From NCBI RefSeq assembly GCF_900111005.1, contig NZ_FOFV01000011.1, positions 62,001-126,000 on the forward strand: a stretch of 64,000 nt of DNA. Direction: 5' to 3'. The notes beneath the pieces are model-generated. The model was not told the origin of the DNA. It searched no databases and was given only the letters and a program-made list of their open reading frames with translations. Source of the DNA: Lentzea albida. GTDB taxonomy: Bacteria > Actinomycetota > Actinomycetes > Mycobacteriales > Pseudonocardiaceae. A program made the translations under genes and the position numbers. Shown here piece after piece: positions 43,187 through 50,909 of this stretch (position 1 is the first letter of the stretch; each line of letters opens with the position of its first letter).

Positions 43187-43711
43187 TCACCGTTGCGGCC
43201 GATGTGCACCTGACCGGAGTGGGTGCGCGCCGTCCGCGCGGTGACCGGCGTGACCGCGCCGGACCTCCTGCCGCAGCAGGAACACGAGCGGCGGCAGCAT
43301 GATCAGCACGTAGACGGTCTCGTACCACCCGAAGAGCCACAGCGGGACGTGGAACGCGACCACGGCCAGGTAGCCGAGGCGGGTCCACCGCCCGCCGGCC
43401 ACCACGAGGATCCCCGCCGCGGCCTCGAAAGCGATGAGCAGGCCGATCAGCAGGACGTGGTTCGGCGGCACGACGGCCCGCCACGCCCGCGTCACCCAGT
43501 CGAAGTGGGCGGGATCGGCGAAGCCCGCGTAGTCGTCCCCGCGCGCCAGGTTGATCACGTGGAGCAGTGCGCCGCCGACGACGAACAGCACACCCACCGC
43601 GATCCTGCCCACGTGGAGCCCGACCTCCCAGCGGAGAGCGAGCAGTGCTCCGCCGATGGTCGCCACGGCGCACACGAGCCACAGGGCGATGAAGAAGACG
43701 TAGTTCTGCAC
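43187..43711 (-). CDS. DoxX-like integral membrane protein
   Basis: A 174-residue protein with four to five TM helices: NYVFFIALWLVCAVATIGG (TM1), GRIAVGVLFVVGGALLHVIN (TM2), HVLLIGLLIAFEAAAGIL (TM3) and GYLAVVAFHVPLWLFGWY (TM4), then a basic tail. It resembles DoxX-type proteins but I cannot name the subfamily. Start GTG 43711 is set by GGGAGG eight bases upstream; a longer start at 43741 is possible. It is divergent from the persulfide dioxygenase operon and shares its CsoR-type operators. Confidence 0.65.
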   Translation of the reverse strand: MQNYVFFIALWLVCAVATIGGALLALRWEVGLHVGRIAVGVLFVVGGALLHVINLARGDDYAGFADPAHFDWVTRAWRAVVPPNHVLLIGLLIAFEAAAGILVVAGGRWTRLGYLAVVAFHVPLWLFGWYETVYVLIMLPPLVFLLRQEVRRGHAGHRADGAHPLRSGAHRPQR

Positions 43712-43806
43712 CGGTTCCACCTCCCGCTTCCATGGCAGCACCGGCTTCTCGCGGCACTCCAGTGCCGAACGGATCGCCCGGCCGGGGCACAGTGGCCCCG
43801 TTCGGA

Positions 43807-43876
43807 TACCCCCGGGGGTAGTTGCAGGCGTGTCGCCATGCCGCGTACGGTGGTGTCACAGGTACCCCCGGGGGTA
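43807..43876. promoter_or_regulatory. two CsoR/CstR-type operators
   Basis: Perfect palindromes TACCCCCGGGGGTA occur at 43807-43820 and 43863-43876. G/C-tract palindromes flanked by TA are the operator type of CsoR-family repressors (CsoR, CstR, RcnR). They lie between the DoxX-like gene (minus) and the persulfide dioxygenase gene (plus), the second ending 50 bases before its start. The likely repressor is encoded at 50641. Confidence 0.8.
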
Positions 43877-43926
43877 TCTACGCGAAGTGTGAGCGACCAG
43901 CCGAAAGCCTTGTGCGGAAGAGGGAA

Positions 43927-45324
43927 ATGACCATGTCGTTGGAAGTCGAGGTCGTGGCGACCTCGTCACTGGGAGACCGCAGCTACCTGGCGCACGACGG
44001 ACGCGTGGCGGTCGTGGTGGACCCGCAGCGCGACGTCGACCGGATCGTGGAGCTGGCGGGCCGGCGCGGGGTCAGGATCACCCACGTCGTCGAGACGCAC
44101 CTGCACAACGACTACGTGTCCGGAGGTCTGGCGCTGGCGAGGCTGACGGGGGCGGTGTACGTCGTGGCCGGTGCCGACGACGTGGCGTTCGACCGGTTGC
44201 CCGTGGTGGACGGCGACGAGATCGTGCTGTCCGAACGGATGCGGCTGACCGTGCTGGCCACACCGGGGCACACGTTCCACCACGTCTCGTACGTCCTGTA
44301 CGGGCCAGAAGGACCACAAGGACCACAAGGTGTGTTCACCGGCGGTTCGTTGCTGTTCGGCACCACGGGTCGCACCGACCTGCTGGGCAAGCAGCACGCG
44401 GACACCCTTGCGCACCACCAGCACTCGTCGGTGCGCCGCCTCGCGGACCTGTTGCCGGACGGGGCGGAGATCTGGCCCACGCACGGGTTCGGCAGCTTCT
44501 GCTCCGCCACGCAGGCCGACGCGCCGTCGTCGACGATCGGCAGGGAGAGGGCGAGCAACCCCGCGCTGTGCCTGGAGGCGGACGACTTCGTCGGCCAGGT
44601 GCTCGCCGGACTCGACGCCTATCCCGCCTACTACGCGCACATGGGCGTGCGGAACGCCGAAGGCGCCGACCTGATCGACCTGACGCCGGTGCGGATCGCG
44701 GACGCCGCCGAGCTGCGCGGCCGCATCGAGGCGCGGGAGTGGGTCGTGGACCTGCGTTCGCGCAAGGCCTTCGCGCACCAGCACCTGATCGGCACGCTGA
44801 GCTTCGGGCTGGACGGGCCGATGTCCACCTGGCTCGGCTGGATGGTGCCGTGGGGTGCTCCGATCACGCTGCTCGGCGAGTCCGCCGAGGAGGTGGCGCA
44901 GGCGCAGCGGGAGCTGGCGCGGATCGGCATCGACCGTCCCGCTGCCGCCGCGACCGGCACACCAGAGCAGTGGGCGCGGGACGAGAGCGGTCTCGGGGAG
45001 CTGGCCGTGGCCACGTTCGCCGACCTGGCCGCCGCGCGAGCCGGCGACCCGCCGCACGGCCTGCCGCCCGCCGACGTAGTCCTGGACGTGCGGCTGGCCG
45101 GCGAGTGGCGGCAGGGACACCTCGAAGGCGCCGTCCACGTGCCGTTGCCCGAGTTGCCGCGGAGGGTGGCGGAACTGCCCGCCGGAACCGTGTGGGTGCA
45201 CTGCCGGTCCGGGTACCGGGCGTCCATCGCGGCGAGCGTGCTGGCCGCGGCGGGACGTCCGGTGGTGCACGTAGACGACGACTTCGGCAACGCCGGCGCG
45301 ACCGTCGCGGGGGAGCGGGCATGA
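43927..45324 (+). CDS. persulfide dioxygenase-rhodanese fusion (CstB-like)
   Basis: A 465-residue protein: an MBL-type domain with metal ligands H58, H60 and D62 in THLHNDYVSG and PGHTFHH, a degenerate rhodanese domain (about 262-350, no catalytic Cys), and an active rhodanese domain with C426 in HCRSGYRAS. This is the CstB arrangement, which oxidises glutathione/CoA-type or low-molecular-weight persulfide to sulfite and thiosulfate. A GPEGPQGPQG insert occurs near residue 130. ATG 43927 or 43933 can start it. Its stop overlaps the next rhodanese gene. Confidence 0.9.
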   Translation: MTMSLEVEVVATSSLGDRSYLAHDGRVAVVVDPQRDVDRIVELAGRRGVRITHVVETHLHNDYVSGGLALARLTGAVYVVAGADDVAFDRLPVVDGDEIVLSERMRLTVLATPGHTFHHVSYVLYGPEGPQGPQGVFTGGSLLFGTTGRTDLLGKQHADTLAHHQHSSVRRLADLLPDGAEIWPTHGFGSFCSATQADAPSSTIGRERASNPALCLEADDFVGQVLAGLDAYPAYYAHMGVRNAEGADLIDLTPVRIADAAELRGRIEAREWVVDLRSRKAFAHQHLIGTLSFGLDGPMSTWLGWMVPWGAPITLLGESAEEVAQAQRELARIGIDRPAAAATGTPEQWARDESGLGELAVATFADLAAARAGDPPHGLPPADVVLDVRLAGEWRQGHLEGAVHVPLPELPRRVAELPAGTVWVHCRSGYRASIAASVLAAAGRPVVHVDDDFGNAGATVAGERA

Positions 45325-45896
45325 GCTCACCGGTGACCCTGGACGCGGCCGGGCTCCGCCGGCAGCTGGAGTCCGGAGCCGGCCCGCGGCTCATCGACGT
45401 GCGCACGCCCGGCGAGTTCGAGGCCGCGCACGTCCCCGGTTCCTACAACGTGCCGCTGGACCTGCTGCGCGAGCACCGCGACGAGCTGCGCGCGCACCTG
45501 GACGAGCAGGTCGTGCTGATCTGCCGGACGGGGCGGCGGGCCGTGGAGGCCGAACGGGCGCTGGCGGCCGCGGGACTGCCCAACCTGCGCCTGCTCGACG
45601 GCGGCATCACCGCGTGGCAGGCGGCGGGCGGACCGGTGCGGCACGGGACACCGCGCTGGGACCTGGAACGCCAGGTCCGGCTGGTGGCGGGGGCGGTGGT
45701 GCTCCTCTCGGTCCTGGTCGGTCTCCTGGTGCCGCCGGTGACCTGGCTCGCGGGCCTGGTCGGCGCCGGGCTGGCCACGGCGGCCCTCACCGACACCTGT
45801 GTGCCGGGCACGGCGCTCTCGCGGCTGCCCTACAACCAGGGCCCGCGCACGACGTTCGCGTCCGTGGTGGCGGCGCTGGGTGATCGGAGCAGGTGA
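45321..45896 (+). CDS. rhodanese with C-terminal membrane anchor (DUF2892)
   Basis: A 191-residue protein. The N-terminal rhodanese domain (about 8-105) has catalytic C68 in ICRTGRRA. The C-terminal ~75 residues form two TM helices of the DUF2892 type. It could accept sulfane sulfur at the membrane. It overlaps both neighbours by four bases (ATGA, GTGA), so it is translated in step with the persulfide dioxygenase and the TSUP exporter. Confidence 0.9.
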   Translation: MSSPVTLDAAGLRRQLESGAGPRLIDVRTPGEFEAAHVPGSYNVPLDLLREHRDELRAHLDEQVVLICRTGRRAVEAERALAAAGLPNLRLLDGGITAWQAAGGPVRHGTPRWDLERQVRLVAGAVVLLSVLVGLLVPPVTWLAGLVGAGLATAALTDTCVPGTALSRLPYNQGPRTTFASVVAALGDRSR

Positions 45897-46750
45897 GCGG
45901 GATGATGGTGCTCACGCTGCTCGCCGCGGTGCTCGTCGGCCTCGCGCTGGGGGTGCTCGGCGGTGGCGGGTCGATCCTGACCGTGCCGGTGCTGGTCTAC
46001 CTGGCAGGTCAGGAACCCAAGCAGGCCATCGCGATGTCGTTGTTCGTCGTCGGTGTCACCAGCGCGTTCGGTGCCGTGTCGCACGCACGGGCCGGTCGGG
46101 TGCGGTGGCGGACGGGACTGGTGTTCGGAGCGGCGGGCATGGCCGGCGCCTACGGCGGTGGCCGCCTCGCGGAACTGGTGCCCGGCACGTGGCTGCTGGT
46201 GGGCTTCGCCGTGATGATGATCGCGACGGCGGTGGCGATGATCCGCGGCCGGCGGGAGGGCGCCCCGGTGAAGCCGCACGGGGAGCTCCCCGTGCCGCGG
46301 GTCGTCGCCGAAGGGCTCGTGGTCGGCGCGGTCACCGGCCTGATCGGTGCCGGGGGCGGGTTTCTCGTGGTCCCCGCGCTGGCGTTGCTGGGCGGTCTGC
46401 CCATGGCGGTCGCCGTGGGCACGTCGCTCGTGGTGATCGCGATGAAGTCCTTCGCGGGGCTCGCGGGCTACCTCGCGACCGTCCACGTCGACTGGACGCT
46501 CACCCTGCTGGTCGCCGCCGCGGCGGTGGTGGGCAGCCTGGCCGGCGGGCGCCTGACCGGGCTGATCCCGGACACCGCGCTGCGCAAGGGGTTCGGCTGG
46601 TTCGTGCTCGTGATGGGTGGCTTCGTCCTCGCGCAGGAGCTCCCAGTGGCGGTCTGGGTGGTCCCGGTCCTGCTCCTGGGGGGCGCGGGCGGTGCGTGGC
46701 TGGTCGGACGCGGGCGGCAGAAGGCGGACAGAGGTGGCGGCCCCGAGTAG
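45893..46750 (+). CDS. TauE/SafE (TSUP) sulfite/sulfonate exporter family protein
   Basis: A 285-residue membrane protein with about eight TM helices in two repeats. The TSUP signature GALGGGGSIL-like (LGVLGGGGSILTVPVLVYL) and second-half IGAGGGFLVVPALALL are present. In CstR-type operons this exporter removes sulfite made by the dioxygenase. GTG 45893 overlaps the rhodanese stop; ATG 45902 is a possible alternative. Confidence 0.9.
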   Translation: MSGMMVLTLLAAVLVGLALGVLGGGGSILTVPVLVYLAGQEPKQAIAMSLFVVGVTSAFGAVSHARAGRVRWRTGLVFGAAGMAGAYGGGRLAELVPGTWLLVGFAVMMIATAVAMIRGRREGAPVKPHGELPVPRVVAEGLVVGAVTGLIGAGGGFLVVPALALLGGLPMAVAVGTSLVVIAMKSFAGLAGYLATVHVDWTLTLLVAAAAVVGSLAGGRLTGLIPDTALRKGFGWFVLVMGGFVLAQELPVAVWVVPVLLLGGAGGAWLVGRGRQKADRGGGPE

Positions 46751-46761
46751 GGGCCGCCACC
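46733..46761. terminator. hairpin between convergent TSUP and DUF2202 genes
   Basis: Bases 46733-46744 pair perfectly with 46750-46761 (12 bp, 5-nt loop). It includes the TSUP stop codon and lies 6 bases from the DUF2202 stop at 46768. Confidence 0.8.
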
Positions 46762-46767
46762 CTCGTC

Positions 46768-47406
46768 TCACCGGCTCAGCCAGCGGTCGAACGCCGCGAG
46801 GTGGCGTTGCGACGCGGTCAGCAGGCTGCCGTAGACGCGCTGGACATCGGGTGCGGTGAGTCCGCCGAGCGACTCGCGCAGCAGTGCGATGTCCGCCGTC
46901 TCCACGGCGCGTCCGGCCTCGAGCGCGGCGTCCTGGTTCGCGGCTCCCTGCGCCAGCAACCGGTCGTAGGTCGCCTGCACAGCCGGTGTCGCGAACTTTC
47001 CGGGTGCCTGGTTCGCGGTGGGATCGGTGATCCCGTAGCGGCTCAGCAGCGTCCGGACCGCTTCGAGGTGCGTGGTCTCCGAAGCGGCGATGTGGTCGAA
47101 GACCGGCGTGTCGTAGCGGCGGGCGAACTCGGTGTACAGGTCGTGGGCCAGCTTCTCCTCCTCGGCGTTGGCCGCGAGCGCGGTGCGCTGCACCTCGGTG
47201 AGCGTGCCGCTCGGGTCGGTGATGCCGGGAACGGCGAGGCACCCTCCGTCGCGCGGCCCGCCGCGCGGCGTGGTGACCGGGCCGTGGCCGGGGCCGGGGC
47301 CGCTCATCGGCGGTGAGGCGGTCGCCAGTGCGACCGTCCCGGCGAACGCACCCGCCGCGACGATTCCGGCCGCCGTGATCGCGGCGATCCGGGTCCGGGT
47401 CTTCAT
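46768..47406 (-). CDS. secreted DUF2202 (ferritin-like) protein
   Basis: A 212-residue protein with a signal peptide (IAAITAAGIVAAGAFAGTVAL) and a C-terminal four-helix DUF2202 domain carrying EEEKLAHDLYTEFARRY and ETTHLEAVRTLL, whose E and H residues suit a di-metal or ferritin-like centre. The role is unknown; an envelope metal-binding function is inference. Its promoter region faces the OmpR-type regulator at 47550, which may control it. Confidence 0.85.
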   Translation of the reverse strand: MKTRTRIAAITAAGIVAAGAFAGTVALATASPPMSGPGPGHGPVTTPRGGPRDGGCLAVPGITDPSGTLTEVQRTALAANAEEEKLAHDLYTEFARRYDTPVFDHIAASETTHLEAVRTLLSRYGITDPTANQAPGKFATPAVQATYDRLLAQGAANQDAALEAGRAVETADIALLRESLGGLTAPDVQRVYGSLLTASQRHLAAFDRWLSR

Positions 47407-47549
47407 GGCTCCTCCTTTCCTCGTGACGGTCCCATCGTCGGCCTCGCCCGCGAAGACGGTGCGCAGATCGTGTGGAGATGACGTGGAGCCCTTGCCCGGC
47501 AGGTACTTCGTCCCTCGAACGGTGAGATCCGTCCGCGTAGACAGGACCT

Positions 47550-48239
47550 GTGGCAGAGACCGTGCTCGTCGTGGAGGACGAGAAGGAGATCCGCGAGCTG
47601 CTGCGCCGGTACCTCGAACGCGCGGGGTTCACCGTGCTGACGACGGGTTCCGGCGCGCACGCGCTCTCGGTGGTGGCCGACGGCACGGCCGCGCTGGTGG
47701 TGCTGGACCTCGGCCTGCCCGACGTCGACGGGATCGAGGTGCTGCGCGCGGCACGGGAGTCGCGGCGCACGCCGGTGGTCGTGCTGACCGCGCGAGGCGA
47801 GGTGGAGGACCGCATCCGCGGTCTGGGGCTCGGCGCCGACGACTACGTGACCAAACCGTTCAGCCCCACCGAACTCGTGCTGCGGGTGCAGGCGGTGCTG
47901 CACCGCGTGAACTCCGCCGCACCGCCCGGACCGGTGTCCTTCGGACAGGGGCGCCTCCTGCTCGACGAGGAGAGACGCGAAGCGCGCTGGGACGGTGAGC
48001 TGCTGGAGCTGACTCCCACGGAGTGGGGGATCCTCGCCGCGGTCGCGTCGGTTCCCGGCCGGGTGTACTCGCGCTACGAGCTGATCAACCGCGTGCGCGG
48101 TTACGAGTTCGAGGGGTACGAGCGCACGATCGACTCCCACGTGAAGAACCTGCGCCACAAGCTCGGCCCCGGTGGGCCGGACGTGGTGCGAACGGTGATC
48201 GGCGTCGGCTACCGGCTGGGTCTGAGCCGTGATCCGTGA
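47550..48239 (+). CDS. OmpR-type response regulator
   Basis: A 229-residue regulator: receiver domain with acidic pocket VVEDE, phospho-acceptor D53 (VVLDLGLPDVDG) and TARGE/YVTKPF conserved residues, then a winged-helix DNA-binding domain (about 130-225; LTPTEWGILAAVAS, SHVKNLRHKLG). Starts with GTG. It overlaps the kinase gene by 11 bases. Its position next to a secreted DUF2202 protein suggests an envelope stress circuit. Confidence 0.93.
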   Translation: MAETVLVVEDEKEIRELLRRYLERAGFTVLTTGSGAHALSVVADGTAALVVLDLGLPDVDGIEVLRAARESRRTPVVVLTARGEVEDRIRGLGLGADDYVTKPFSPTELVLRVQAVLHRVNSAAPPGPVSFGQGRLLLDEERREARWDGELLELTPTEWGILAAVASVPGRVYSRYELINRVRGYEFEGYERTIDSHVKNLRHKLGPGGPDVVRTVIGVGYRLGLSRDP

Positions 48240-49560
48240 CCGCTTCGGCCCGTTGAGCACGCGCCTGCTCGCGGCGTTCCTCGTCGTCGCGCTGTCGTCG
48301 GTGGTCGTGCTCACCGGCGGCGCGCTGTGGGGAACGGGCCGGGGCCTGGAGGCGGCGGAGACGGCCGCGCGGCGGCAGGCCGCCGACCGCGTGGCCGCTG
48401 CTGTCGCCGCCGCCTACACCGCCGCGGGCGGGTGGGGCGGCGTGAACCTCGCCGCGGCCGCCGACCTCGCGACGGGGGCCGGGGCCCGCCTCGTGGTGAG
48501 GACGGCCGACGGCGTGACGGTGTCCGGTCACGGCCGCGGCATGCCGATGAACACCGGGACCGGAGCGGGACGGGTCGAGACGCGGGTGGTGGCGGGCGGC
48601 GCGGTGGTGGGCTCCGTCCTGCTGGCCTTCGGCTCCCCGTCCGATCCCGCCGCGCGGGACGTCGCCTGGGGCTGGATCCTGCTCGCGGCGGGCGTCGCCC
48701 TGGTGGTCGCCGGCCTCGCCACGTGGTTCGTGGGCCGGCGGATCGTCGTGCCGCTCGCCCGTCTCACCCGCGCCGCGAGGCGCATCTCCGCCGGGGACCG
48801 CTCGGCGCGCGCAGGGGTGCACGCACCGGGGGAGCTCGGTGAGCTCGCGACCGCGTTCGACCACATGGCGGAGGAGGTCGCGCGCGCCGAGCGGACGCGT
48901 CGCGACCTGACCGGTGACGTCGCGCACGAGCTGCGCACGCCGCTGGCCGCGCTGCAGGCGGGCCTGGAGGAGCTGCGGGACGGGCTGGCGGAGCCGGACG
49001 CCGCCCGCCTGAGCGCCCTGCACGACCAGGCGCAGCGACTCGGCCGGATCGTGCGGGACCTGGCCGAGCTCGCCGAGGCGGAGAGCGCGGCGCTGTCGTT
49101 GCAGTGGCGGGAGACCGACCTCGCCGAGGTCGCGCGGACGGCGGTGCGCGCGCACGACGCCCATCTGCGCGCCGCCGGCCTGGAGGTGGTCACCGAACTG
49201 GAACCCGGAGTCGTGGTGCGCGCGGATCCCGACCGCCTGCACCAGGCGCTGGGCAACCTGCTGTCGAACTGCGCGCGTCACGCCCGGCGCGGCGCGAGGG
49301 TGACGGTGCGCGTCCGCCGCGCCGGCGAGACCGCGCTGGTGGAGGTGCACGACACCGGACCCGGCATTCCGGCGGAGGAGCTCGGGCACGTCTTCGAACG
49401 GCGCTGGCGCGGGGACTCCGCGCGCGGCACGGCCGGAACCGGCATCGGGCTCGCCGTCGTCAAGGAACTCGTGACCGCCCACGGCGGCACCGTCACCGCC
49501 ACGTCCGGCGGTGACGGCACCCTGTTCACCATCACCCTGCCTCGGTCACCTGCGCGGTGA
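48229..49560 (+). CDS. membrane sensor histidine kinase
   Basis: A 443-residue kinase with TM1 (about 12-34), a periplasmic domain of ~110 residues, TM2 (about 147-167), HAMP, HisKA with H233 in DVAHELRTPL, and a HATPase domain (NLLSNCARHA, GTGIGLAVVK). It forms a pair with the OmpR-type regulator overlapping its start. The signal is unknown. Its 3' end overlaps the convergent DUF302 gene by 29 bases. Confidence 0.93.
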   Translation: MIRDRFGPLSTRLLAAFLVVALSSVVVLTGGALWGTGRGLEAAETAARRQAADRVAAAVAAAYTAAGGWGGVNLAAAADLATGAGARLVVRTADGVTVSGHGRGMPMNTGTGAGRVETRVVAGGAVVGSVLLAFGSPSDPAARDVAWGWILLAAGVALVVAGLATWFVGRRIVVPLARLTRAARRISAGDRSARAGVHAPGELGELATAFDHMAEEVARAERTRRDLTGDVAHELRTPLAALQAGLEELRDGLAEPDAARLSALHDQAQRLGRIVRDLAELAEAESAALSLQWRETDLAEVARTAVRAHDAHLRAAGLEVVTELEPGVVVRADPDRLHQALGNLLSNCARHARRGARVTVRVRRAGETALVEVHDTGPGIPAEELGHVFERRWRGDSARGTAGTGIGLAVVKELVTAHGGTVTATSGGDGTLFTITLPRSPAR

Positions 49561-49939
49561 GCGCGTCCAGCGCGGCGCGCAGACGCACGCCCGCCTCCTC
49601 GGCGACCGGACGCAGTCCCTCCTGCCCCGTCATCTCGGTCATCACGTCCGGCGCGAGGGCCTGGACGACCGTGTGTCCGGCGTCCGCGCGGACGACCACG
49701 TTGCACGGCAGGAGCAGGCCGATCGTCCGGTCGACGTCCAGCGCCCGCTGCGCCAGCGGTGGGTTGCAGGCTCCGAGGATCACGTACGGCTCCATCTCGG
49801 CGCCGAGCTTCTCCCGCAGCGTCGCCCGGACGTCGATCTCGGTCAGCACACCGAAACCCTGGTCCTTCAGAGCCGTGCGGACGGCTGCCACGGCGTCGTC
49901 GTGAGGCAGGTCGAGGGTGACGGTCAGGTCGTACTTCAC
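49532..49939 (-). CDS. DUF302 protein
   Basis: A 135-residue DUF302-family protein: YDLTVTLDLPHDDAVAAVRTALKDQGFGVLTEIDV is abbreviated by its LKDQGFGVLTEIDV core, followed by the Cys-containing ILGACNPPLAQRAL and LLLPCNVVVR, the two conserved Cys segments. DUF302 proteins often neighbour sulfur or metal-stress genes. It is the last gene of a three-gene run (small protein, thioredoxin, DUF302) facing a CstR-like repressor. Confidence 0.88.
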   Translation of the reverse strand: MKYDLTVTLDLPHDDAVAAVRTALKDQGFGVLTEIDVRATLREKLGAEMEPYVILGACNPPLAQRALDVDRTIGLLLPCNVVVRADAGHTVVQALAPDVMTEMTGQEGLRPVAEEAGVRLRAALDALTAQVTEAG

Positions 49940-49953
49940 GGTCGTCGCTCCTC

Positions 49954-50313
49954 TCAGCGGCGGGGTCGTGCGGCGGCGCGCACCTGGTCCATGTCGAGCT
50001 CGCCGACCTTGGTGATCAGCTCCTCGAGAGCGGTGGCGGGAAGAGCGCCGGGCCGCGAGTAGACGACGACGCCGTCACGGATGACCATCAGCGTCGGGAT
50101 GGAAGAGATGCCGAACGTCTGCGCCAGTTCCGGCTCCGTCTCGGTGTTCACCTTGCCGAACGTGAGGTCGCCGTGCCGTGACGCGGCCTGTTCGAAGACC
50201 GGTGCGAAGACCCGGCACGGGCCGCACCAGGACGCCCAGAAGTCGACCAGGACCGTGCCCGGGCGGGTCGTGACGTCGGTGAAGTTGTCCTTGTTCAGTT
50301 CGATGGTGTCCAC
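49954..50313 (-). CDS. trxA: thioredoxin
   Basis: A 119-residue thioredoxin with active site W29-C30-G-P-C33-R and the cis-proline region SSIPTLMVI. It is a cytosolic disulfide/persulfide reductase. Within a sulfane-sulfur operon it is well placed to reduce persulfidated proteins or the CstR disulfide. It lies between a 69-residue protein and DUF302, with gaps of 13-14 bases. Confidence 0.95.
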   Translation of the reverse strand: MDTIELNKDNFTDVTTRPGTVLVDFWASWCGPCRVFAPVFEQAASRHGDLTFGKVNTETEPELAQTFGISSIPTLMVIRDGVVVYSRPGALPATALEELITKVGELDMDQVRAAARPRR

Positions 50314-50326
50314 AGCGGTCTCCTTC

Positions 50327-50536
50327 TCAGTTGGTGGCCGCGCGTGCGATCAGCGCCGCACCGAGCTCGGACGCCTCGGCGGGGCTCAGGCTGATCCACT
50401 CGCTGCGGTGCCCGGGGTGACCGGACGAGATCCGCACGGTCACCCAGCGGATCAAGCTCGCGGGGATGGCCGCGTGCCCCACGGTGATGTGGCGCCCGCA
50501 CCTGGTCGTGATCACCTTCGGTTCGCCGTCGTTCAT
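50327..50536 (-). CDS. small hypothetical protein
   Basis: A 69-residue protein I do not recognise. EPKVITTRCGRHITVGHAAIPA contains one Cys and two His; the centre WVTVRISSGHPGHRSEWISLSPAEASELGAAL suggests a small beta-rich fold ending in a helix. The ATG at 50536 has GGAGGAACCAG upstream. It leads the thioredoxin-DUF302 operon behind CsoR-type operators. Confidence 0.7.
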   Translation of the reverse strand: MNDGEPKVITTRCGRHITVGHAAIPASLIRWVTVRISSGHPGHRSEWISLSPAEASELGAALIARAATN

Positions 50537-50553
50537 CTGGTTCCTCCGGTCAC

Positions 50554-50624
50554 ATACCCCCAGGGGTATCTTGTCCAACGTCGCCCGGCGGTCCTCCATT
50601 CCCCTTCAGGTACCCTGGGGGGTA
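50554..50624. promoter_or_regulatory. two CsoR/CstR-type operators
   Basis: ATACCCCCAGGGGTAT (50554-50569) and TACCCTGGGGGGTA (50611-50624), both of the same type as the pair at 43807-43876. They lie between the thioredoxin operon (minus) and the repressor gene (plus, start 50641), so the repressor probably controls itself, the thioredoxin operon and the persulfide dioxygenase operon. Confidence 0.8.
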
Positions 50625-50640
50625 CTTGAGGAGGTAGCCG

Positions 50641-50904
50641 GTGGAGATGGACGAAGACGTGCTCGCGGACGTGGTCAAGCGGCTGCGCCGGGTGCAGGGC
50701 CAGGTCGGCGGGCTCGTGCAGATGATCGAGTCCGGCCGCGACTGCAAGGACGTGATCACGCAGCTGGCGGCCGCGTCGCGAGCACTGGACCGGGCCGGCT
50801 TCAAGCTGATCGCCAGCGGTCTGGAGAAGTGCGTCTCCGACGACTCCGAGCAGGCGGTGGCCGACCGCGCCCAGCTCGAGAAGCTGTTCCTCGCACTGGC
50901 CTGA
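50641..50904 (+). CDS. cstR: CsoR-family repressor, CstR-like persulfide sensor
   Basis: An 87-residue all-helical CsoR-family protein. Cu-sensing CsoR uses C-x24-H-x3-C; here C35 and C64 are kept but the histidine position is G60. Loss of the His with both Cys retained is the CstR pattern, in which persulfides crosslink the two cysteines and release DNA. The neighbouring sulfur genes agree with this. GTG 50641 has GAGGAGG six bases upstream. Exact family placement needs a tree. Confidence 0.85.
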   Translation: MEMDEDVLADVVKRLRRVQGQVGGLVQMIESGRDCKDVITQLAAASRALDRAGFKLIASGLEKCVSDDSEQAVADRAQLEKLFLALA

Positions 50905-50909
50905 CCCGG

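Noticed and set aside
50641..50904. Copper-sensing CsoR
   Set aside because: The required histidine of the C-H-C copper site is Gly60, and the neighbours are sulfur genes and not copper pumps, so a persulfide sensor is more likely.
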